64,000 nt of DNA from Lutraria lutraria. Taxonomy: Eukaryota; Mollusca; Bivalvia; Venerida; Mactridae. The translations under genes were made by a program, and so were the position numbers. The notes under the pieces were generated by a model. The model saw only the letters and a program-made list of their open reading frames with translations, was not told the origin of the DNA and did not search any database. Of the stretch, positions 1-11,905 are shown piece by piece. Location: contig OZ026835.1 in NCBI GenBank assembly GCA_964023205.1, positions 17,938,414-18,002,413 on the forward strand. The letters are read 5' to 3'. How positions within the stretch are numbered: the stretch's first letter is position 1; every line of letters begins with the position of its first letter.

Positions 1-560
1 CTCCTTTGTTTGCTACTTCTATATTTCTCTAGGGATTTTGACCAAACTTTTATAGAACTATTGTCACCAAGTTCCCCAGCACATATTGTTTGAGTATTGT
101 GATTCGCTCATTTTTGGAAGATTTTTAGCCCTTTGTGTCCAAAATTTCTTCTATGATACTCCTCCTATATTACTCAAAGGAATTTGATGAAACTTTAACA
201 GACATATTGTCACCAAGAACCCCAGCACTTATATTCCGGGTTTTGTGATTGGATTATTTTTAGCGGATTTAAGGCCCTTGTAAAGAGAAATACTCTGTGC
301 ACAACTCCTACATTTCTCGTAGGATTTTTACCAAACATTGATAGAACTGCTGTACCAAGTTCCCCTGCGCATATTATCAGGGTTTTGAGATAATTCAATC
401 ATTTTTAGCAGATTTATGGCCCTTTGTCTGTACCAAACTTAAACCTTTCCCATAAAATCAAAATTCATCCACCTACAATCATCAAACTTCACATGTTGGT
501 TCGTCATGACAATATCTGTGCATTTTCAGGTCTAAGGTCACCGGAGGGGGCATTGTGTTT
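1..560 (+). repeat. Degenerate tandem repeat of an interspersed element, 3' part
   Basis: Three diverged units of about 140-150 bp can be read here. Each has a 'gattttgaccaaac' type block, a 'caccaagttccccagc' block and a 'tttttagcagattt...ggccctttg' block. The stretch ends near 545-575 with a short hairpin (TGTGTTTTTAAAACACA) followed by TCTTGTT. This resembles the repeat family at 2136-2716 and 48489-49580, in which units with 'ccaagtt' and 'ggccctt' wording recur and the element ends in CTTGTT. The left end lies outside the window. No protein is evident. Confidence 0.6.
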
Positions 561-2135
561 TTAAAACACATCTTGTTTCATTTAGTGAAGACATCGTTAT
601 TAGCGTAAGAATAATTAATTTTTCATCGCATTAAATGTTTTAAAATTAAATATTTATTAGATTTTCCCAGCCTGCTTTCAGTATTTCTATTTGTACACTG
701 ATGGATGTTATATGTGATTTGCTGATGTTTGCATCTAGATTGGCATTATAAGACAAGGCATTGTAGATTTCTGTCATTTACATGCTCCTATTTTAGAATT
801 CATTGTGCTTGTATGATGAAAAGCTTTTATACATTTTAAAATATCTAGTTTCACTGAAAACTGTGAACATGATTTTATTTTCCACCCTTTTAAATTCATT
901 AAAGAACCTGTGCAGTTGTATTTACTTCAGTTTAACAAAGTTATGTCGTGTAATGATAGTGTGGTATGCTACATGTGATAAATTGAGAATAGATAAATTA
1001 AGTCTTATATTTGGAACTAGTCCTGCTGTCAAAAGGAGCCTGCTATTGTTCTTTAACGTGTAAATAATAAAGAGGTACAGACAATATATGCATTTTAATT
1101 TTATGGTTTTGAAGAATTGAGGCATTTTGATTTTTGATTACTAATTGTGTTCATGTATCATACTTTGTAGCTAGTCATAATTGAAGTAAATGAAAAGTTT
1201 GATGTATTTGTAATGTTCCACATTATTTTCTAGCCATTCAGATGAATTGTGAAGTGTTCTGTATGGGATAGAAGATTAAGATTGTAATGTGATCAATTAG
1301 GCAGCTTAATACCATATAATAAAATAATGTAATGATCGTGATGTGTTACCAAACCTGGTCCACTTAATAAAGATGTGTACTAGCAGACTGTGACAATGAA
1401 GGACTTGATAGGATACCCAGAGCATACCTTGTTGCTGAATCACGATACAACACTCTCTTTGCAATTCTACTGTAAAATAAAAACAAATGTTATTTACCAA
1501 CTTTATGAAATGTCAAAAACTCCAAACTTAAAAAGCATGAATGTGCACCATGATACAGGAAGAAAGAAAACTGTTGATTATGATGCATATGACTATAATT
1601 TATTTGAATCTATTTTTGCTTCCTGTTTGTGTACAAACTATATTGTTCATGTAACCAGCTTGTGCATACGCCAGAACCAACACCATTAATTCTCAATCCT
1701 TGAAAATATTGAAAATACGTATTCATATTCATTTCCTAGTGAATTTTGACTATTAATAAATTGTACAAATATACTGTAGACACTGTGAACTTTTACTGTG
1801 TGCTGTTTTAATGCCGAATTATTATTTTTTTGCATATTAATGATTTTAGTTTGTTTTATATATATGTGTTGTTTTATACACAAATCATGATAAAAATAAA
1901 CCATATGACTTTGTTATTTTGTCCTGTTATAGTTCACACTCTATTAATGCTGTTAAGGGTTACCTACCCAATAATATAATTGGTCGGTCGAAAACTTAAA
2001 TCTTATATCTAACTTATATCTGTCTACTTTGTAAGAATTTAAAAACAAAGTCTTTGGTAAAAGCATATTCAGACTTCCAAAAAATGATGAGATGATATTT
2101 TGGTTTCATTTCTACACTTTAGATTACATTTTTAG
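561..2135. other. AT-rich intergenic DNA, no gene recognised
   Basis: The longest open frame here (about 99 codons, + strand 1390-1689) shows no recognisable domain, is rich in rare combinations and lies in AT-rich DNA. I see no splice-supported exon and no repeat structure. Confidence 0.5.
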
Positions 2136-2716
2136 CTCACCTGGGTCATCGGCTCAGGATTGATGAATGTCTGTTGTCCATCCACAATTAATTTGTTTAC
2201 ATTCTAGCATCCACAATTCTAAACCAATCTTTATCAAACTTAGTCACACTGTATATGGCCACAATAACTCGAAATGAGTTTGCTTATAGGCAAAATCGAA
2301 TAAGTATTGTATTATGTGTCCTTGAAATTTGCTATATTTTGGCTTGTTTACACTCTAGTGCCTAAATTTCTTTACCAATCCTAAACATGTATACAGTGAA
2401 TGTGTATTACCTAAAGGTCTTCGGACAAGTTCGATTATGGGCGAAATCAGACTAGGACTTCAAGAGTTATGGGCCCTTGACATAGAAAAATTGCTATATT
2501 TTGACTTGTTTACACTCTAGCGCCTTCATGTCTTCACTAAATGTAACCATATTTACACAGAATGTACATTTACCTGCATCCAGTATTTATGAAAATTTAA
2601 GAGTTTGATTGGGTAGAAACGGGTCATCCGAGATAGAAAGCTATATCACCTGATCATCAATTATAGTGTAGTTGTGCTCTGGTGAGCGATATAGGACCAC
2701 CATGGCCCTCCTGTTT
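2136..2716 (+). repeat. Interspersed AGCTCACC-type repeat
   Basis: It starts with TTTTTAGCTCACCTGGGTCA and a short hairpin (CACCTGGGTCATCGGCTCAGG), and ends with GGCCCTCCTGTT. The interior repeats a motif of the form 'ttgtttacattctagc ... accaatc ... gggcgaaatc'. The same start and wording occur in reverse orientation at about 26990-27441 and the same start and end at 48489-49580. It looks non-coding; the mechanism of spread cannot be told from the sequence. Confidence 0.65.
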
Positions 2717-2721
2717 TATTA

Positions 2722-2950
2722 ATGAACGTTCTAGATTGGCAGACAAAACGTCCTGACTTATATCCTATTGAGGACAAGTTAGGACGCTACATGTTTGAAC
2801 AAATCATGTTATCAACACTGTACAGGACTTTTCAGCAGTTTTGTAGGCTGAATGGAACAACTTGCCGACACCTAATTACATACAGCGCTACGTCGACAGC
2901 ATGCGACTGCAGCTATTGACATGCATTGGGAAACACGGCGGACACAACAT
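2722..2950 (+). pseudogene. Tc1/mariner-like transposase, C-terminal fragment with frameshift
   Basis: The first frame reads VLDWQTKRPDLYPIED, which matches the Tc1-family block around the last catalytic acid (typically 'W P..SPDLNPIE'). About 120 bases on, the homology moves to another frame reading EWNNLPTPNYIQRYVDSM and then GKHGGHNIY, the usual C-terminal 'W..IP...I..L..SM.RR...I...GGHT.Y' region. The catalytic block and the C-terminus are therefore in different frames, and nothing of the N-terminal DNA-binding part is present. This is a dead, truncated copy. It directly abuts the end of the repeat at 2136-2716. Confidence 0.8.
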
Positions 2951-5728
2951 ATATACTCAACAAAAAAAGCTTAACATATTCTAGGTAAGATTTCCATTGA
3001 CACAACTTTAGTTGTCTGTGTATTCACCTAAAGGTCCTGTGCATTGATAAAATTAATGGTATGATTTGCAGTGGACTACAGCCGACACAGTTCGTTCAAA
3101 AAATTAACAGTATATGCAAACAGTTGACCAAAAATGCAACAGTAAATATGCTCTTATTTTAATTCAAAGGGAGGTAATTTGAAACATATCAATGTTTGAC
3201 TCAAACTGCATTAATCAGGGTTAGACATTTTCAGTATCAAACTTGTTTTTCTTTACAACAATACGTGTATTGATGTTTACAACATTAAAACAGGTCAACA
3301 GCGCATGAATGCTGTTTAAAAAAAAAATGTTATTCCCCTTTCCGTTCAGTAATTCTGAGTTCTTTTCCCTGGATTTTTTCAACGGGAAGGACAGTTTGAA
3401 TGTCACGATGTCTGTCCTTGTTTATTTCTTTAATGAGCATTGAAATATCAATACATGAATAATGTAGTTTCTTTCTTGGCTGAGTTTCTTTCACTGCAGA
3501 CGACTTTGAGACTTTCAATTCAGAAAAAATCCCATTCATTTAAATTTTAACTTTCCCAATAGCTAAATGCAGATTTATAAAAATAGTTGTACCCCTACTA
3601 TATCGATCCAGTCGTTTTTATGAAATACGATTCAGACTTTTACAGGATGAAAAAAAAGGCTTGTTCTTGGTTTCATTCAAAATAAGAAATTCGGATGTAT
3701 AATCGTTTTCTTAATATCGTACATAGAGTGGATACTTTTTGGGGGCTCAGTATTATATCGATTATTGTTATAGGAACAGTAAAATAAAGTACATATTTCA
3801 TCTAGTACTCTATTGTGTTATAGTGGCCTTATAATCGTCTATTTCTCTTTCTAAGATGTGACTTATGAATACAATAAATTGTGAACTCGTTAACTTTGAT
3901 GATCGATAAATTTATACACATGACAATTTGTATAAAGTTATTTGGATGCTCCAACTGATTATGCTAACTTTAATCATGTTCCAAAATGTGCAAGATATAA
4001 TTATACCTAATTTGTTAAAGACATGACAGATACAGTATAATAAGTAACATGTAGATATTACTTATGGATTTAAAACAAAAATAAAAACTATCCAGTGCCC
4101 ATAAACCAACTGATCATTAGATATGTAGGCTGTTTTTTATTATACCGAAAACTTTTTGGGTAAAAATGTCTTAATTAGTGTTGAAACTGGTATATTGACT
4201 TATGTATGTTAACTCCCATGTGGCATGTTATTATGGTAAGTATGTATATATTTGTACATGTATATGTAAATGATGATGAGCCATGGCTCAAGGTCCTATT
4301 TTGTTTTGTTCTGTAACAAACTATATGTATATTTTGTATATAATATTGTCAAGTGCCGTCAATTTCTGTGTTCTGTATATTTTCTCTGATTAGTATGGTG
4401 ACTGATTTACGCCACGTCGTATTTTCACTTTTTTGCATTTTCACTTTGTCGTGGCGAAAATGCGCAAGTACGACATGACGTTAACCAGCCACCACAGTAC
4501 AAATACAAATTTTATTTAGAGTCGGTAAAGACATAACATGTAAACAACGTAACAATGATAAAGTAAAAAAAAAGTTACGAATATGTTTAAGTTTATGAAA
4601 TTTATTTAATGTTATTATTGTCATTTAATATTCATATTCAACACCATTCAATAAGTTGTCACTTTTAAAAGATAGTTCTAACTTCTTTCTTATAATGGGA
4701 TTTTCAAATTTGGACAGGTCCATTCCTTAAACTGGGGTATCTAGCAGAAACTCAATTAAAATAGTAGAAATTAGAATCGTGATCAGACAACGTTGTAATT
4801 GATCTCTGTTTAGGAATTTATCTGCTTGAAAGGGTATATTTTATTAGACATAAATTGGTTAATAGTAATAAATACTTAACAATTTTATCCGTAATCATTT
4901 AAGTATTTGCACGGAATTCCTTGATCTAAGAATAACAGGATTACTAAATTTAAAGCCAGCAAATAAAATATTACCATTTCGGCATTTCTTGACTAGCTTA
5001 TTGTTTATGTATGGTATAACATAACCAACAATATTGATTATAATAACTGATTATAATAAGCTTTATTTATTGTAGCACATACATCCACGCATCAAGCATA
5101 CAACTACCATAGACTAATAGTAATATGAGCATATATTATCTACGTCAGTATGTTAAGCATCATGGGAAGGTTTAAGGGGCGTTACCAAGTACTGTTACAC
5201 TTATTTCGATAATTGTTAGTAATAATCTATTTGCGCAATATATGTGTATTCCCCATAGAAAAATGGTATTCCAGGTGCTATAAATAGATAAATTCGTTAC
5301 GCACTATATAAAACACATAATTATACAGTACAGTTAATTTACAAAAAGGCATATTTGCCTATGAACATATATACTGTCAATGTGATATATAGATTGCGGA
5401 ATACGAGGTAAGCACGGCTTTATACTTTTAAACTCAAAATCACACTGTTCATTGCGACTTTTTTTTAAAAAAAAGTTGAGTTGCAGAACTGATCGACTTA
5501 TATTAATTTTTGTGCAATAAATGACGATCTTACTAGAAGTTGCGTAATATCATAATTATGTAATTATATATATATATATGTTCTTGTATTGCGCAATGAT
5601 ACCATTATAATAAGGAAAACATCGGCAAACGTTTAATTTAGACTTCATATTTGACTCACTAGACAGCGTGTTTTTAATAATATTCATATCCACTTTTTAT
5701 AATCTGTTCTGTACTTTTACATTTGTAG
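2951..5728. other. AT-rich intergenic DNA upstream of IAP gene 1
   Basis: No gene recognised. Small items: a short imperfect palindrome around 4404-4490 with ACGTCGTATTTTC and CGACATGACG wording; a 36-bp block at 5337-5372 identical to one at 42035-42070 near a LINE end; and a short TA-dinucleotide run at about 5566-5579. The minus-strand open frames at 3221-3539 have no recognisable domain. A good acceptor-like sequence (pyrimidine-rich, then TTTGTAG) ends at 5728, so a non-coding first exon of gene 1 may lie in this region. Confidence 0.5.
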
Positions 5729-5729
5729 T

Positions 5730-6879
5730 ATGGTTATCAATATGTATTTGAATTCCGAAGAAATGTTGACAAATTCGTCAAAACGGCTTATTGTAGTAGT
5801 TTGTGTTGTGATTATTCTGTTAACCCAAGAAAAACATGTGAATAAAGATGAAGAGACTGTGAACAATACAACAATCACATCAGACACCTTAAGGCTGCTC
5901 AGTTTCAGACATGACGCACGCACAGTAAGGACATATGCCTACGGAAACAGATCATCTGTTCCAGACAAATCATTGATCTGGGGAATATTTCTGGAGAATA
6001 CCAAGAAACACTATTTTCCAGTTTTTAAAACAACTGACGTCAAAATGAGCTGGAAACATGGAAAGATACAATGGAAAAATCTGATTACCTTAATTCTTAT
6101 TTTTGCATTTTTAGAAAAAATAGGCATTTTCAGAAAATGTCCGCGGAGCTATGCTAAAGTGCCGGAGAAAGAAAATTTGTTTCGGTTTACACATTTTACT
6201 CGTCTGAATCACTTTACTGTGTGTCCATCTCTGAATCAATACTTTAATGATGCCGTGAAGGGAACTAAAGAAAGTTTCATGAATTATGAATGGGTTCGAT
6301 ACGAAACTTTCAAAACTTTTCCAGACAAATCTGTGGTGACACCGATGAGACTCGCAAAAGCTGGTTTTTACTACACTGGCGAAGGGGAGGAAACGATTTG
6401 TTTCAGTTGCGGTCTCAAAAACAAAGAATGGAACGAACGCGAAGCTGTCATAGATACACATAAACGTTTGGCTTCTAATTGTCATTTCGTAAATGGTACG
6501 GATAAGACTAATGTTCCCATTCATGTTAATGAACCAGAGACAAATATTACTACATCATCACCATCACATGGTGCTTGTGGTAACTCTGATGATATCAACA
6601 CCACCGTGGAGTCTCATCGGCCATGCTTCAACAAGGAGCAGGTTACAAACGACGGTGATCTGAACAACACGTATACAACAACACAACAAGTACCAATAAC
6701 TTCTAACTTGGATATCAATCAGTGCCGAAACATTGATCGCTTTCCGGGAATTTTCAGAGAAACACCCAAGTATCCTGACTATGCCATTAAAAGTAAACGA
6801 CTAGCATCGTTTGAAGAACAGACAAATCATCATCCAATATCTAGTACAGACCTGGCCGAGGCTGGATTCTTCCGTGCAG
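5730..6879 (+). CDS. IAP gene 1, exon 1 (membrane segments, BIR1, first half of BIR2)
   Basis: One long exon codes for both hydrophobic segments, all of BIR1 (key residues C224, C227, H244, C251) and BIR2 up to GFFRA. The donor is GCAG|GTTTGT and the phase is 1. BIR2 is split by this intron right before its zinc-binding half. Ending the protein at the unspliced stop (6902) would cut BIR2 in two, so splicing is strongly favoured. Confidence 0.88.
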
Positions 6880-9800
6880 GTTTGTTATACATAATTATAT
6901 AAAACTAGAAAATCTTAATTTCAAATAAAACGTACCATTGACTAAACGATCGATGGAAAGTTGTAAACAAATCTATAAAGTTGTTGACATATTTGCATCA
7001 GTTATTAAAATATGATATGAACAATTCCAATTACAGTCACAGGCTCACAGCTATACCACATATTAAGTCCGTCGTTCATACTTTAAAGGAAGTTTAAAAC
7101 TTGAAACATTATGAATTGAAGTACCATTCATGCAAACACCCCAGTACATGTAGTATTTTACTGGTTTGTTTCAGTACCCCTACGCTGTTTAAAACACGTA
7201 AAGAAATAATAAGGGAATATAACTGGGACAGATTTAAATTATAAAAGTAATAATTTGTACCTCGTACGTTGTTAAAAAAGTTCTACAACAATTGAACCGA
7301 ACCTAAGTGTATTAACAAGACATGGGTTATAAAATATCAATTCAATATTTCTACATAGTAATGTATGTACTTCCACGTTGATTAAACACGTTAATACATG
7401 GGACTAAATCTAGGACGATCTAAATTTAAATGATAAAAGCAGTACGGACTTTGTACGTTTTAAAATTTCTACAATAAATGAATGAAACATGAGTGTATAA
7501 AGAAAACGTGTGTTCTAGAATATCAATGAATGAACACACAAAAGTAGGAGTGTATTACATTAATTGTGTGTTACTAAACGGGTTACATTCCTAATTCAAT
7601 ACTTTTACAACATCATGATAAAACAGTGATTTATGTAAATAAATGTTACATGGACTTAAGTACGTGCCTGATAAATATGTTTACCACTTAATGAAAAGTT
7701 TCGAAATTATGATCAAGGATAGTTCGTACTCCGGGTACATCTCGGTAAATGACCTACCCATATTTGAAAGGATTGTTTTCTAAAATCCCAGTCAATAAAA
7801 TTTTAATCTATTTTATCCACTGGTATCATATATGCCAAGAAACTCGCACTAAAACTTAAGCAAGTAGTGAATGAAACATACTGTAAAGTAAAGAAAGAAA
7901 AACTATTTGCGGGTAACTAACATCGAGAGTAATGTATTAAATGTATGTATGATATGTAATATTTTATATGATTTTATTTTTTAATACAGTTTATAAACCA
8001 TTAGGTAATTATTCAACAATGTTGTTTAATCTGACTGGAACTCGAGCCCCAATTACATGTAGATTATTTTACATGACTTTGAATTTTCATTAATTTACAT
8101 TAGGTTCCAACGATGAAGTTAGATGTTTCTTTTGTGGTGAAGGCATGCGAAGTTGGCAGCGGGGCGACAATCCCTGGATTGAGCATGCGCGGTGGTTCCC
8201 TAACTGCGCTTACGTTAGACAATTCAAGGGAGATGATTTTGTGAACATGTGTCGAGCATCCAATCTAATTAACACAGATATATACAATGAGGTTTGTTAA
8301 ATGTTTCCACTCTCATTACACGATAGTATATCGTGATCTCATAGAACATTAAAAATACAAATATTAGGTTGATGTTGAATAAAATATTCATTTAATACAT
8401 GTAGTGCTACACTACATCAGCCACCAATGGGAAGGACAAAATGTCTGTTGTTGAGAGACTAAGAGTGAAAATGGAGTAAAATGTCAATCTGGGTTGCTAG
8501 TATAATGGCTGTTATATGTCGGTGGCTGTTGTTCGGAGGTGACCGTTCATGGAGGTTACACTGTACATGAATACTGGTAATGATTAAAATCAAATAATTA
8601 TCATGCATGTAAGTATTTTCGCATATATCGTATTTCTCTTTTTCGGTAAGAATTAAATGTCTGATAAATACGATCACCCAGAACTAAATTCAGTTGAACA
8701 TTAATTAGTAAAGCGCATTATGAGTTTATTTTTTACATGTAATAATCAGGTAGCACAGTTTCGTAATGAACCGTTTGAAACATGTGATGTCAGTGATCGA
8801 CTGGTAGAAGATTTAAACAGTGCTGCAGCAAGATCAGTTCTAGATATGGGATATACACAGGAGCAGGTTGAAGAAGCAATAAAACACGTTCACCACAGAC
8901 ATGGTAACTACTAGTATTTACATTCTTGTTTTCACCATATTCTTTACTAATTCTCTTTAACGCTCAAGATCACCAAAATGCATCTAGAGAAATTCCGTAA
9001 GCTCTAGCAGCTTTCAGTTACATTTTGTAAATCTATTTGTCTAGATATTTTCAAAAGATGGGTGATATACGTAGGTCTATGGTTGTTTTATATCTTGTCT
9101 TGACGAATAAATATGTTTAAACAAAAATCACCACATTCTATGTGACCAAACAGTACTTGTGACTGGTTGTATAAAATATGTGTCTAATTGAATTATGACC
9201 ATTACAATTTCCGTATTGAGTTAATGAGAAATGATTTACATGTAGCCTACGTGGAGTATATACTGATATTCATATGATTATGACACTAGGACACTTATAC
9301 AGAGATAGTGACGTGGTCGGAAGTTAATTACTCTTGATGAGTCCTCTATTACTGCAATGCACTTTACGAACATTTCTTTATTTGTACGTGGTGTATGAGA
9401 GATGTATGATGTATTGAGGATGTTGTACTATGTACTATTGCCTGTATGACTGGTCAATGAACTTTCTTCTCGTGACAGAATACATGACATAATTGCTTCA
9501 ACTGTTAGATTCGTATTTATTTATTCAATCTTGAATAAAAGTCAATAAATATATCATACTGGGAAAGCCGTGATCAAAGATAAATTGAAGGATCACACAT
9601 AAATGAAGTACATTAGCACGTGCAGACGCAGTCCTGGGATTTTGAGTTATAGTAATCACAATGTAATAGGCCTATTGTGTTATTGAAATTGATGGTGAAG
9701 CGTTTGGGGAAATAAATATGTATACATTGGTACAATTTTGTTCGTAGGTGCTACAGAAATAAGACCACAACATTTGTTAGAATATTTGCTCGACAATACA

Positions 9801-10553
9801 TACATACCACCTCAGACGGAAACTGTACGCAAGAAGGTCCCGACAGCCGATAAAACACAAAAGCAGTCTGTACCGATGACTTGTGACACTAGTAATACAC
9901 TTACCCCAGGAGATAAAGGTAGATAGAGATTACCAGCATGTATAATCTATTCTAGAATAATGTAGACCTGTCATGATTCTACCTCTCGCGATCATTTGTG
10001 ATTTGAACTTTGTTTAACTCCACTAGGCTGTCACTCGTTTGGTGCATGAAATTTCATGCGGACCAAAGAACTACGTGTTCTACATCCGCCATAAAAATGT
10101 TTTCATATAATGAAATATTTTATGAAGTCATAAATAGAAACATCTGTGTCTTATTAATATCTAAATGTACAATACAATTTATAAATATCATTGTGTTGGA
10201 AATACAAACAAAACGTACTTCGACATCCTCATCAGATGTGGCGCGTGCTGATATGACGTCACATGTTTACTAAGTTCAACTCACATGAGTACTTCCAGAA
10301 CTTTGATTTTGTTTTTGTCAGTCAGTATTGTTCACTTGTATTTGTTCATATTTCAGATAAAAACAAGCTAGAAGAAGAAAACGAAAGACTTAAAGAGAAG
10401 ATGTTGTGTAAAATATGTTTTGATATGGATGCCAGTATTGTATTTATGCCATGTGGACACATGGTTGCCTGTGTTGAATGTTCACATGCGCTTAGAAAAT
10501 GTGCTGTGTGCCGGAAACTTATTGAAGGCAGAATAAAAACTTACCTCAGCTGA
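5730..10553 (+). CDS. IAP gene 1: membrane-anchored BIR-BIR-UBA-RING protein (predicted)
   Basis: Five exons (5730-6879, 8104-8291, 8750-8903, 9748-9918, 10357-10553) join in phase into 619 codons plus stop. Order in the product: hydrophobic signal-like segment (about residues 20-32, after KR), a stretch with N-glycosylation sequons (N45-N46-T47, N73-R-S), a second hydrophobic helix (about 117-129) followed by basic residues, BIR1 (about 186-253, CX2C-X16-H-X6-C), a Ser/Thr/Asn-rich linker, BIR2 (about 348-418, same spacing), UBA (about 470-515, [12 protein letters not shown] and LLEYLLD), a short coiled coil and a C3HC4 RING from C572 to the C-terminus. BIR-UBA-RING is the cIAP-like layout; such proteins are E3 ubiquitin ligases that restrain caspases and act in TNF/NF-kB-type signalling. 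The N-terminal membrane signals are unusual. The start is uncertain because an acceptor-like site ends at 5728, one base before the exon that holds this ATG. Confidence 0.88.
6880..8103 (+). repeat. Intron 1 of IAP gene 1 with degenerate internal duplication
   Basis: Parts of about 7180-7370 and 7375-7530 resemble each other: both carry 'acacgt(t)aa', 'gatctaaatttaaat-gataaaag', 'gtacgtt', 'ttctacaa' and 'agtgtat' blocks in the same order. This is an old local tandem duplication of roughly 170-190 bp. No coding exon is seen in the intron. Confidence 0.5.
8104..8291 (+). CDS. IAP gene 1, exon 2 (zinc-binding half of BIR2)
   Basis: Acceptor TTACATTAG, donor GAG|GTTTGT. Codes for [11 protein letters not shown]...[14 protein letters not shown], a complete BIR zinc core including the conserved Trp and the DNPWxEH signature. 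Joining to exon 1 restores a glycine and keeps the frame; the exon ends in phase 0. Confidence 0.9.
8750..8903 (+). CDS. IAP gene 1, exon 3 (start of UBA domain)
   Basis: Acceptor AATAATCAG, donor CATG|GTAACT, phase 0 in and phase 1 out. Holds the first two UBA helices with the MGY loop ([14 protein letters not shown]). UBA domains of IAPs bind ubiquitin chains. Confidence 0.85.
9748..9918 (+). CDS. IAP gene 1, exon 4 (end of UBA domain and linker)
   Basis: Acceptor TTCGTAG, donor AAAG|GTAGAT, phase 1 at both ends. Codes for the third UBA helix ([10 protein letters not shown]) and a Thr/Lys-rich linker. Having phase 1 on both sides, this exon can be skipped without shifting the RING frame. 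Confidence 0.82.
9919..10356 (+). other. Intron 4 of IAP gene 1 with palindrome and CRE-like site
   Basis: It contains a near-perfect palindrome (GCATGAAATTTCATGC at about 10044-10059, extended by TTTGGT and ACCAAA) and a TGACGTCA sequence at about 10254-10261. No exon is seen in it. Function unknown. Confidence 0.45.
10357..10553 (+). CDS. IAP gene 1, last exon (coiled coil and RING)
   Basis: Acceptor CATATTTCAG. Codes for a short charged helix ([13 protein letters not shown]) and a C-terminal C3HC4 RING (CKIC ... [12 protein letters not shown] ... CAVCRKLI) ending in the family-typical hydrophobic tail. The exon is 197 bp, the same length and phase as the last exon of gene 2, in support of common descent. 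Confidence 0.9.
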
Positions 10554-11174
10554 TAGAGACACAAAATTGATAAATGCTGACAAAACTATTACAACATTGT
10601 TAGATTTGTAGCATTGCCAGTAAATTCATTTATATTTATTTCATACATCATATTTATAATATATATAATGTATACATTAATTTTTTAAAGTCCTATGTTT
10701 ACAAATCATTCACCAAGGTTCTGAAATACTAAAATTTCCTTATTTTTTTCTTTTCTTACCAGGCATTCTTTAATAGGCAACAGTAGCTTATCTATGCTTT
10801 CTAAATATTAACATGATTTCATATATTGTCATAATGTCATGATTATCTAAGAATTCAGTATTGTTTGTCCTGTTTACATTTTTACTTGTTTACTGTTGAT
10901 TCTTCAAGTAGGGGAGACAACCTTAACCTTCACCTTACTATTATATCTAACTTCATAGTTATCCTCGTAAACATGAGTCACTGCTTAAGTGCGTCATACT
11001 ATTCTATGTTATGTATAAGACATAATGATTTATATTGTTTTATTATTCCTCAATCTTTTTTTTATATATACATGTATAATAATAATAATTGTCTGTATTA
11101 TGTATGTACTCGTTAACTGTTTTTCTTTACATATGTTTGTATTGTGTTTGCTTTATGCTGTATTTGTGTGTATG
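10554..11174 (+). other. 3' flank of IAP gene 1
   Basis: Probable 3' untranslated region and flank. No canonical AATAAA is seen soon after the stop codon, so the polyadenylation site is not located. Nothing else recognised. Confidence 0.4.
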
Positions 11175-11905
11175 AATTGATTGCCAAAATAAGTTTAAAT
11201 CCGTAGTAAAGTGTCATTCATGTGACCCAGAGTCATGGTGTATTGGATAAAGTGGCATGCTCATATGTGATATTTTTGCAAAATGAAGAAGATGTGAGTG
11301 GTTCGATTTCAGTCAGTGGCACTTCCTTTTTATGATTTATTTATTGAAATATGTTTGTTCTTGTTACAAGTATGTATACACGCTGAATAGTACCTTGTTG
11401 TATTTCAAAAGAGAAAAAGGAAAGGAGAAATGCATATGTTCTCTGATATATTTCTCTTTTTTTATTTCTTCAATACATTTTATTGCACGAACTCGTGAAT
11501 ACAAAAGTGATTTCAAATACTAGATATTAACCTAAACCGTTTTCTACCTATTTCGTAACTACTCCAAAATTAAAATAATATATGAAGCTAATAACCGACA
11601 TGAGGTCATTATATTTTTGTCAATTTCACGGAACAATTTAAATAAAAAAAAAGCTTTTAAACACTATTTTCTTATCGATATATAAAGTTAACTTTCATAA
11701 AAAAAAAAAAATTAAAGATAAAAATCAGACGCAGTCCTCAAGATTCACTAACCTTATGCTTTACCAATTGCGCCACAGAGGACAGTGATATCATGTGTCG
11801 TAGATTGCTCTATAACATATTACAATAGTATTAGTGTTACCTAAACATTCCAAATGGGATCTTCCATGTATACAATAACATTGCTGACCTAAAAATCGAA
11901 CTATA
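11175..11905. repeat. IAP 3'-flank module, copy A (tRNA-like ends)
   Basis: This block matches 26090-26530 plus 30290-30605 behind gene 2, and in part 51940-52060 behind gene 3. Near the left end is a tRNA-like segment with a B-box (GGTTCGATTTC, 11300-11310). Near the right end, on the minus strand, is a second tRNA-like segment (GTCCTCTGTGGCGCAATTGG, an A-box-like start, about 11736-11785). It may be a composite of two SINEs in opposite orientation or a larger element with SINE-like termini. Confidence 0.65.

Noticed and set aside
1390..1689. 99-codon open frame
   Set aside because: No recognisable domain, AT-rich surroundings, no exon signals.
6111..6524. 137-codon minus-strand open frame
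   Set aside because: Antisense shadow of the BIR1 exon of gene 1.
11291..11320. Functional tRNA gene
   Set aside because: A B-box is present but no cloverleaf could be drawn; the sequence recurs as part of the module.
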